The notes under the pieces were generated by a model that was not told the DNA's origin, searched no databases, and saw nothing but the letters and a program-made list of their open reading frames with translations. Made by a program: the position numbers and the translations under genes. 64,000 nt of DNA. It comes from Simmondsia chinensis (taxonomy: Eukaryota > Streptophyta > Magnoliopsida > Caryophyllales > Simmondsiaceae). The DNA lies in contig JAGTTD010000010.1 of the NCBI GenBank assembly GCA_018398585.1, positions 1,009,501 to 1,073,500 of the forward strand, written 5' to 3'. Positions 56,394-64,000 of the stretch are shown here, one piece after another; position 1 is the stretch's first letter; each line of letters begins with the position of its first letter.

Positions 56394-56535
56394 ATAGATA
56401 TATTTTAAGAAATTTGACACAAGAAGATTTTATTGTCTCAATTTGTGCATGATTCATCATCCTTTTGAGGAACAAAAAATGAATTAACTAATACATTTTG
56501 TATGTTTTGTAATCTTATATTACTAAAATACCCTA

Positions 56536-56783
56536 CAACAGCAACAGACCTATCGTCTCAAGGGCTCCTACCCAAGCGAGATCTGGGGGTGGATGTACGC
56601 AACTTTACCCTTTTAGAGTGTAACCCTGTCGAGAGGCTATTTTCAAGGACCCCCAACCTTATAAGGTTGACAACACAAGGACTTCTCAGGAGGTCACCCA
56701 TCCTAGTACTACTCTTCTTCAATCACGCTTAACTTTGGAGTTCTAATAGAATCCGGTGTATTAGTGTCTGGTAAATTAACCCT
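56536..56783 (-). mobile_element. 5S rRNA-headed SINE, copy 6
   Basis: Flanks ATTACTAAAATACCCTA and ATTACTAAAATATCCTA (56519-56535, 56784-56800) are a 17-bp duplication with one mismatch. On -, 5S-like ACCGGATTCTATTAGAACTCC, GTTAAGCGTGATTG, GAGTAGTACTAGGATGGGTGACCTCCTGAGAAGTCCTTGTGTTG is followed by the tail. Like copy 1, its 5S head extends to GTGTTG and its 5' end starts AGGGTTAATTTACCAG, which marks a subfamily of two. Confidence 0.9.
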
Positions 56784-57049
56784 ATTACTAAAATATCCTA
56801 TGATTACAATAAGTTAATTAAAAACGAAACAAAAAGGGTGATAAATCATCATGAACATACTAAAATAGGCAACATATTTTAAATTAAGATTAAAATAATA
56901 TTTATATTTGTTTTTGATATATTAATATCAAAATTACGTTCATATTGGATCTTTGAATCTCATTCAACTTTTTGATGTCTTAATTGTTAGAGCAAGATAT
57001 AAAGGGCTTTAAAGCGTGTATTGAATTATTCTCCTTAAAATTTATTACG

Positions 57050-57238
57050 AGCCCGTCACAGGGGTGTCTCAATTGGTGGCGTCTTCTACCCATGCGGTCA
57101 TTACCCAGAGATCAGTAGTTCGATTCTCACTAAGGATATACCTATGGCTTACCTGCTCATAGGGATTGTGGGCCTCCTCATGGGCAGGGGTTTATTAGGG
57201 CAACTCAGGTTCCTCATTACCCAAAAAAATAAAAGAAA
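57050..57238 (+). mobile_element. tRNA-derived SINE, same family as 20801-20987
   Basis: A-box-like GTCTCAATTGGTGGCGTC and B box AGTTCGATTCTC, body (atagggattgtgggcctcctcatgggcaggg) and A-rich tail match the copy at 20801. Flanks aaaatttattacg and aaaacttattgtg are a decayed duplication, so this copy is older. Confidence 0.8.
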
Positions 57239-57479
57239 AAACTTATTGTGTTCCTTACAAAATAGTCTCGACATTCAAGGATATAATGAAATCCATTGTC
57301 TGTATGTTATGACGAACCACTAAGGGTATGCGGAGATGAGTAAAAATGCCTTGAGAATGGCAGAGTCATATCTAGAGGCACTTAATGGGCCTTTTCAACA
57401 GACATATAGGCAGTTAAAGTGTCATTTCTAAACAAACACCTTTCTATATGTTACAACGTGATTTTTGGAGTTCTTTTTA

Positions 57480-57570
57480 GGGCTATTTATATCTTTAGTA
57501 TCATGATATTTTTTAAAATAATAAAAATGATCCTAACCTTTTTGAATTAATAAAAGACCCCTAAATTATT
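57480..57570. mobile_element. Mutator-like MITE fragment
   Basis: Only the left ~90 bp of the family at 4968, 36058 and 41797 is present (ggctatttatatctttagtatcatgatattttttaaaataat). The right part has been lost. Confidence 0.65.
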
Positions 57571-58377
57571 CTCCAAATGATTTGCCCTTTTTATTCATTT
57601 TCTCTAAACAATTGCCTTCTAATATTCTATATTTTACAGTCACATCTCCTTCAACCACTGCTACCGAGAGGGCAGTAGATTGAATAGCAAATAACAACAT
57701 GGGTGTTTGGGGTGATCTCATTGGGACTGTCCGCGGAAAGAACCCTCTCTTATCCAAACTGATGTCTTGAAATTCTCTTTCTGTAGGAAACACTAAGGTC
57801 TGTTTGTTTTTACCATTTGAAAAAATACAGTCTCGACTAATTAAAATATAGCTAAATTATCAATAACGATACAACATAATTATTACTTCCAATATGAAGT
57901 TCAAAAAGATTTGAACTTTCAAAATCAAAACGAAAAATTTTGAAAATGTCAAATTTTATAAAGAGTGGGCGCCCATGAAGAAGTTCAAATTTTGGATTAG
58001 GAGGGATTCAAACTTTGAATTGGTATTGTCAATTTATAATTTATAATTTTTTTTAAAAGGGTTTTATATTAAAAACCACATATGCGGTTTTAAAAAATCA
58101 CATAAGTTATTTAATTTTTTTTAATGTCACACCTAAACTTTTCAAAAGTTTTCAACGTTACACCTTAATATAGCACAGTTAACATTCGTTGGTTTTTGCT
58201 AACGTGAAAACAACAAACCCAGTGTCTAAAATGTACACAACCTTACCCCTACATAACGTCACGTCATAAAAAACTAATAGATGTTAACGACATCACATTG
58301 TAGTGTGATTTTGAGAAATTTTAAAAAATTTAGGTGCGATACTAAAAAATTAAAAAATCCAAGTGACTTTAGAACTA

Positions 58378-58498
58378 CAATAACAACAACCCCCCATTGC
58401 GTAAAAGACCCCCACCGAAGCATGGTCTGGAGGGTGAAATACACGCAGCCTTACTCCCACAGAGTGCTACCATAAAGGAAGACTATTTCTGAAACTTA
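58378..58498 (-). mobile_element. SINE tail fragment
   Basis: aataacaacaaccccccattgcg...catggtctggagggtgaaatacacgcagccttactcccacagagtgctacc...gactatttctg. Head missing. A more decayed piece lies at 58208-58250. Confidence 0.65.
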
Positions 58499-58855
58499 CT
58501 AAAACTGTATAAAAAATCGAAGGTAATTTTCAGTAAAAAAAATCGTTTTTAAAATTATTTGGGGAGGTCGAAAATTTGAAAGGAGAGAGGCAAGAGGCAT
58601 GAAGGGGCCCCATGATGTGATAAATGGCATGCTATGTATTATTATTATAATAATTATTATTATGAGTGATGGGATATCATCTTTTGCTTAGATTTTTTTT
58701 TTATGGGGTGGTGGGGGTCTTAATGTAAGGCTACATAACATGCATCTTAATTTGTGAAAGAGACATCATTCTTTGTCATGGCATGCCCATGATGACCCCA
58801 TCATCATCATTATGTGTATGATTCGTTAGTATCATCATATTAGTTGATCACCGAT

Positions 58856-58975
58856 AACAACAACAGACCCAGTATCTCAAAAAGACTCCTACGTACGTAG
58901 GGTCTAGGAAGGGTAAGATGTACACAGCCTTACCTCATCAGGGTGAGACCCTAACGAGAGGCTGTTTCGAGGAAT
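58856..58975 (-). mobile_element. SINE tail, first of a tandem pair
   Basis: aacaacaacagacccagtatctcaaaaagactcc...gggtctaggaagggtaagatgtacacagccttacctcatcagggtgagaccctaacgagaggctg. The flanking TTGATCACCGAT before it and TTGATTACCAAT after it look like the target duplication. Confidence 0.75.
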
Positions 58976-58992
58976 ACTAGTTGATTACCAAT

Positions 58993-59115
58993 AACAACAA
59001 TAACAAATCTAATGTCTCAAAAAAAGGGGTCCCACGAAGGCAGCATCTGGAAAGGATGAGATAACATTGCCTCCACAGGATGCTACCGTGTTCAGAAACT
59101 ATTTCTGTAGTTGAT
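58993..59115 (-). mobile_element. SINE tail, second of a tandem pair
   Basis: aacaacaataacaaatctaatgtctc...ggcagcatctggaaaggatgagataacattgcctccacaggatgctacc. It shares the 'ttgatnaccaat' flank with the preceding copy and is more decayed. A reverse, still weaker piece lies at 59168-59265. Confidence 0.65.
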
Positions 59116-59572
59116 GATCAATGATCCCCGAAAAAATCCTTCTCCTGGATTTTGTAAATGTGTTTCTTCTTTCTTTTTAGGGCTAGAAACCCTTTGGAAA
59201 TAGCTTTTATATAAGATAGCACCCTATACAAGTAAAGTTGCGTACATCCTACTTTTGATGTACAATATACTGAACTTTAAAAGTTTGACTTTTTAAATTC
59301 AGACATATCTCGTCTTCCATTCGGCAAATCATCACACCAAGCCTTTGAATATTAAGAGACGATAAACGTTTCAAATATGCACGGAAAACGACCAATTACA
59401 ACAACAATCTAAGCCTTTTTTCACTAACTAGCATTACCTAAGGCAATATTGTTTGCTTGTAATAAAGTTTACAAAATGGCGATGGCCAACCGGGATTTTT
59501 CTACTTCCGTGGGAAAACGTAAAAAGTCTGCATAATCCACCCACAACAAAAAAGTAATACCAGAAGAATTCA

Positions 59573-59734
59573 ATGGCTGGAAGACGAAACTACATCGAGC
59601 ACTCAGAGGCTGAAACTGGAAAGACCCCGTTCGAGGAATTCATCGGAAACTCGAACACCTTCCCTCCTTCAATGGCATGCGCACTTCCAACCGGAAAAAC
59701 GCTCGAGGAGTACATCATAAAACAATGGGCTTGA
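59573..59734 (+). CDS. Small open reading frame, unknown
   Basis: A 53-residue frame, MAGRRNYIEHSEAETGK at the start and ALPTGKTLEEYIIKQWA at the end. It is distinctly richer in G+C than its flanks, and third positions favour G/C. A shorter frame (59478-59537, MAMANRDFSTSVGKRKKSA) precedes it on the same strand. I do not recognise a family. It could be a small gene, a last exon or a retroposed piece of a gene. Confidence 0.3.
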   Translation: MAGRRNYIEHSEAETGKTPFEEFIGNSNTFPPSMACALPTGKTLEEYIIKQWA

Positions 59735-59783
59735 AATCCAATGGCCATGTAAAAGAATGATTATACAATGTCCCCCCCCCCCG

Positions 59784-60259
59784 AATTTATCACTTAGGTA
59801 CTATGAGGTTTGAGCATTTATCATTTAGGTACTTTAACTTTCTACTATATACAATGAGGTAATCCGAAGTCTAAGAATTTTATCAATCAGGTACTCGAAA
59901 GTTTAAAAATCTTATTAATAAAAGTTGACAACTTGGCGATTTTTTGCTCGAAAAATGTTGACATAACACATTATTCCAGCCATATACAGTTAGCTTCTAC
60001 CATAATTCAGTGAGCTTCTTATCATTATCTCGCGAATATTCGCTAAAAACCTCGATACAACTCATATATTATCATTATTATATAACACATCATCATTTCC
60101 CGGTAAAAGTGAGTCCGATTTTGACAAATTCAATAGATTCTAGGAATAAGAGTACCTAGACATAATTTTCAAACCTCACAGTACCTTATCATATATACAA
60201 AAATGTCAGGATATCTCGATGAAGACTACTCGAACCTCAGAGTACCTAAGTAATAAATT
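59784..60259. mobile_element. MITE of the ACTTAGGTA family beside the FMP32-like gene
   Basis: Ends AATTTATCACTTAGGTACTATG and its near complement AGAGTACCTAAGTAATAAATT are inverted repeats. The right end lies only about 40 bp beyond the stop codon of the - strand gene at 60301, so the MITE likely provides part of its 3' UTR. Confidence 0.7.
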
Positions 60260-60300
60260 TTCAGTTTTTTTAGGGTTTGAGGGGGCGGAGGAGAGAGATT

Positions 60301-62941
60301 CTAGAGTAAGATACGGACAACAGCAAGACCAACAGCAGAGATGGACACGAGGGTACCAATACAGTACTTTATCACATCGTATTTTGCTGCTTCCAGTTGC
60401 GCCCTTAGTGCATGTATTTCCTGTCGTTTTTCCCACATCACATACATCATTCATCATCATCACTATTTATGACCCATGACTGATCCTAGAGGTACATTTA
60501 AACTTTCACGTATAAATCCAAGCGGAATTTTGTGCTAAACCAGTTTGCATAAGAGGAGTAGTTCACTAGGCTTAAACGTTGAGTTCTTTTCTATCATAAC
60601 TCAAATGTGGAACATTTTGACTATACTCACATGTGAGGTTATCAATTCTAGAAAATGGCTAAGTCCAAAGCAAGGTCCGTTCAACTTTTTAGGGGCTGAA
60701 AGCAAGGTTTGATTGGTAGACCATGTCAGCTATATACACACTACATCTATAATGTGTTATATAGGTCATTTCTTCAATTATGAATGTTGATATGCGATAA
60801 AATCAAACTTCTAATATAATTATTTTCAAAAAAGAGCCCCTACTCGATTGCTTAGATTGCTTGAGGTGAAGTCTTGACTAGCCTTGGACTCCAAGGCTGT
60901 GGTTGGTTGCAAGTAAGCCCTCTTCAGTCTTATTACTATTGTTTTCTTACCCCCTGTTTGGCAACAGGGTAAAGAGGGGTAAAGAAGGGTAAGGGTAAAC
61001 AGGGGTAATTTTCTACCCCTGTTTGGCAAAATTATTCAAATGGTAAAGGGGGGTAATAGGAGGGTAATTTTATACCCCTTTACCCCCCATTACCCCTCTT
61101 TACCCCCAATTTCTTTAACCCCCAAATTGGGGGGTAAGGGTAATTTTTAAAAAAAATTTGACACTTTTACCCTTATTTTAACTATAACTCTCTTTACTTT
61201 TACCCCTTTACCCAATTGCCAAATAAGGGTAACTCATTTACCCCTCTTTACCCTTACCCCTCTTAATTTGACATATCCAAACAAGGGTAGAATATTACCT
61301 TACATTCCCCTCCTTTACCCCTCTTTACCCTTACCTTCATTTACCCCTCTTTACCCTCCTTTACCCTGTTGCCAAACAAAGCATTAAGGCTTGTTTGGTA
61401 GCTTTTTCTGTTTGTGGTTTTCAAGAAACTAAAAAGCGTGATTTGAAAACCCTTATTTTTTCTTTTTTTTTTTTTTGGCTTTTGGTGTTTTATTTTCGGA
61501 TTTTTTTCCCTGAGAAAGAAGACAGTAACTGATGTACTTACACGGTCAAGCTTGTTAGTGAGGTTGCTGGTTTCTGCTTTTTGATCTGCAAGTTCATCGC
61601 GTATGCGCCTGCACCCAAGTTTAAAACTTCATGTAATCAGAAAACAAAGGAGAACTTCATTCATATTTTAAACAAGTCTGGCAAAATGTGCTGTACCGTG
61701 TCGTGTTTGTGTCCATGTTATGTGAGGGATTTAGAAAAGAAGTCAATATGAACCTCAACAGTTTCCCGAACGAGTACCCGTTTATGTTAGATTATTTACT
61801 TATAAACATGTTAACAATACCTGTTCAAAAAAAAACATGTTAACAATACATATAATGGTTAATATTAGTAATAATATGTGATATATTTATAACTGTTAAA
61901 ATAAATTATTAAGAAATTTCAATAGGCCTTAGGCAGAACAACAAAGTTGGTAAATACGAAACTCAAATATAAGTCCAAGTGAGGTTTCATCCTAAAACTA
62001 ATTGTCATTAGGTGGAGTAGTCCATTAAGTTTATATGCTAATCTCTTCTCTCTCATAACCTCAATGTGATATTCTTATTAGATTCACACGTGGAGGTTTA
62101 ACAATTATCATATTGCTCCAAATTATCTTTTGTGACAGGTTATCAAAAAAATATAAAGAATACTATTAGTATAGTACTCACAACATAAATGGTTTTTCTT
62201 TTTTTATAAATCTGATCACAACATAAATGTTGTAACCATTTATTTCACAACATAAATGGTTAAACATGTTGGGAATGGGTTGCAACCCAAAACCTAAATT
62301 CAATCCTATTCTGTAAAAAGGTTAAACATATCAACCTAAAATTCAACTCAGCTCCAAAAATTGACCAAAACTCAATATCTTCATTCACGTTTGTGTCGTG
62401 TTATCTTGTCATGTACAATTTTTGCCTATTCTAATTACAAGTAACATAATACCAAAACTTACCCTCGTTCGAGATTCAGATCCAGACGTTGCCCAGCAGT
62501 AACCTTGTCGATTTCGTACCTGTTTCGGGTAAGGATATATATCAAACGTTTCATAGAAAGGGGTGAATAAGGCATAATCGAAAGCAAAAACATCAAGCTG
62601 AGAACAGCCAACGCCAGTCCTAAGATTTTAGGGTCAAAACAAGTTTCATCGATGGACTCTCGCATGTTTATAATGTACTGCACGTAGGTCATTATTTCTT
62701 CGACTATAAATGATGATGATATGTAGTAAAAGTAAACTGATAATATAACTAATTTTCAAAAAGTCCCTTAAAAAATTAGGGATCCCAAGCAACAGGGTTT
62801 GTTCTATTGCTTGTAGTCGTGACGGCCCTGGTAAAGACGAAAGAAAAGAAGCCACTAAACTGACCTCAGTTCACTACGCAACTTTTCTATGTCACCCTGA
62901 AGCTTCTCGGTTTCACGTTGCAGCAGGGAAAAATGATGATC
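60301..62941 (-). CDS. DUF1640/CCDC90 (FMP32-like) mitochondrial protein, C-terminal exons
   Basis: Four - strand exons, 62865-62941, 62463-62519, 61542-61608 and 60301-60420 (ending in TAG), join in phase to 321 nt and 106 residues. They read DHHFSLLQRETEKLQGD, RYEIDKVTAGQRLDLNLERGR, DELADQKAETSNLTNKLDR and EIHALRAQLEAAKYDVIKY, then a hydrophobic C-terminus (CIGTLVSISAVGLAVVRIL) that should be a membrane anchor. The pattern is the DUF1640 coiled-coil family, related to yeast FMP32 and to CCDC90 proteins of the mitochondrial inner membrane. The first exons with the transit peptide are not visible within the remaining 1 kb, so the gene continues past the window edge or is truncated. A GGTAA-rich MITE lies in intron 3 of the visible part. 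Confidence 0.88.
60513..60670. repeat. LTR-like repeat fragment
   Basis: Shares 'ggaatttt-tgctaaac-agttt-cataagaggagtag' and 'aatgtgga' motifs with 61975-62105 and 47840-47960. Old, unbounded. Confidence 0.35.
60950..61383. mobile_element. MITE made of GGTAAA/TTTACC repeats
   Basis: Left end CCCTGTTTGGCAACAGGGTAAAG and right end CTTTACCCTGTTGCCAAACA are near-perfect inverted repeats. Almost the whole interior is built from ggggtaaag, gggtaatt and their complements, so the element can fold on itself. It lies in an intron of the FMP32-like gene, between exons at 60420 and 61542. Confidence 0.75.
61975..62105. repeat. LTR-like repeat fragment
   Basis: aagtgaggtttcatcctaaaactaattgtcattaggtggagtagtcc...cctcaatgtgatattctt matches the pieces at 47840 and 60513. 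It lies in an intron of the FMP32-like gene. Confidence 0.4.
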
Positions 62942-63540
62942 CTGAACATAAACGACCATCAATTCGAAAGTTGGAAAGCATACCTATTCAAAAATCTATT
63001 ATAATTGCAGGAAACTCTAAAAAAACTAACGTTTTATGCTCAGGAACATGATTTGGCATTCCAAATCGTATTTCAAAAGCGTATCCAACTGAAGGAAACT
63101 CGATTCAAACAATCGATGAATCACTACTTATCAAATGATCAGTTGGATAATTTTTTTACTTGATTCGGAGAGAGATTGGATCGTTTGGGTATGTTAGACT
63201 CAAATTTCTTGATCTTGTTTATTGGAATTGACTTTGTTTTGATATGTTATGCTTTAAGAATTAAGTTCATGGCATTTCATTAATTTTATTCGTATATCTA
63301 ATATATTGTAATATAAACACTCCCTCTATACCCCCAACCTTAGAAACTTCTACAACTGCTCATTCACTCTGCTCATTCTCCCACTTGTATTTCGTGCAAC
63401 TATGGTGCAGAGACTATGTGTATCTTGCCAACTAACATGCCAACTAGTGAATGGCAAGCTGAAGATTAGTAATATATTTCCGAGTCGGTTCCCAAAATAA
63501 TGCTAAAAAATAAAAAAATTAAAAAAATAATGCTGAAAAA
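62942..63540. other. Sequence upstream of the visible FMP32-like exons
   Basis: No exon that would continue the DUF1640 protein upstream can be recognised. The stretch is AT-rich and otherwise featureless. Confidence 0.35.
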
Positions 63541-63561
63541 AAAAATTTCCAAATCTACTGT

Positions 63562-63724
63562 TAAACCGCGTTTGCAAAACGCGTTTAAATTTCAATAAAA
63601 CCGGATAAAAAAATGCGGGTTATATCAGTATAAACCGCGTTTACTAAACGCGGTTCAACTTAATATAAACCGCGTCTACTAAATGCGGTTTACCACTGAA
63701 CCGCGTCTATTAAACGCGGTTTAA
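63562..63724. repeat. Cluster of four CCGCGTTTA palindromes
   Basis: aaaccgcgtttgcaaaacgcg, aaccgcgtttactaaacgcggtt, aaccgcgtctactaaatgcggtt and aaccgcgtctattaaacgcggttt follow each other with 15-40 bp spacers, each a near-perfect hairpin. They resemble subterminal or terminal repeats of a DNA transposon, but no element boundary was found. Confidence 0.8.
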
Positions 63725-64000
63725 TGTCAGGAATCCAAAATCCCCTTTTTTTCCACTTATACTTACCATTATGCCGCAATTCTTCACTTTTTTGTTCGTT
63801 TATAGTTTTATTATGCCGCAATTTGTGATGATTATCATATTGATCCCATGTCTCTCTTAATGAAGCTCCAACATCATAAGTGGAGGTCAAATAACCCCAA
63901 TAATAGTACTTGAAAGATCTCCAGTGTATAAGCAAAAGAAAGGAGGAGGCGAACCACGTGACTGGTGGTGGGTTAACGAGAAAGAGGCAGAGAGACGGTG

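Noticed and set aside
63562..63724. CRISPR array
   Set aside because: Units are palindromes with irregular short spacers in a plant nuclear context. CRISPR arrays are not expected and spacer sizes do not fit.
63690..63935. 81-codon - strand frame near the window end
   Set aside because: It starts in anonymous sequence and ends within the palindrome cluster. No recognisable domain, composition close to background.

Overview
The window is nuclear DNA of a flowering plant, most likely a eudicot. It is AT-rich, genes are sparse and split by long introns, and the gaps are packed with SINEs, LINE fragments, MITEs, tiny LTR elements and two CACTA transposons. The species cannot be named from what is visible.

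Three host genes can be read. (1) 4135-17428, + strand: a complete 13-exon squalene synthase gene (413 codons before the stop, every splice junction in phase). It makes the first committed precursor of sterols and triterpenes. An ATG-free leader with a roughly 150-bp tandem repeat lies before it, and its introns carry several transposons. (2) 53084-55264, + strand: a complete two-exon GATA zinc-finger transcription factor of 310 residues, with a CT microsatellite in its leader. (3) 60301-62941, - strand: the last four exons of a DUF1640/CCDC90 (FMP32-like) mitochondrial membrane protein. Its 5' part lies beyond the window or is missing. The three genes share no evident pathway.

The rest is mobile DNA. 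22142-27303 is a CACTA element with perfect TIRs and a 3-bp TSD. It keeps an open TNPA-like gene (423 codons) but its TNPD-like transposase has lost the catalytic middle. 42975-47331 is a sister copy in opposite orientation with no TNPD gene and a TNPA-like gene broken by stops. About twenty copies of one SINE 3' tail are scattered through the window. Six of them are fused to a 5S rRNA-like head, and at least one LINE (RTE-type) fragment ends in the same tail, which suggests that this LINE lineage mobilises the SINEs. Several copies of a 285-292 bp non-coding LTR retrotransposon (SMART-like, 72-bp LTRs) cluster at 28.9-35.4 kb and recur at 49 kb, two of them interrupted by younger insertions. 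MITEs with 8-bp (hAT-like) or 9-bp (Mutator-like) TSDs are common.

Layout: 0.3-3.2 kb SINEs; 3.5-18.8 kb squalene synthase; 18.8-22.1 kb SINEs and a hAT MITE; 22.1-27.3 kb CACTA 1; 27.9-38.4 kb nested retroelements; 40.5-42.7 kb MITEs, RTE LINE and 5S-SINE; 43.0-47.3 kb CACTA 2; 48-52.3 kb SINE/LINE/SMART debris; 52.9-55.3 kb GATA gene; 56-59.2 kb SINEs; 59.5-63 kb FMP32-like gene; 63.5-63.7 kb cluster of palindromes.
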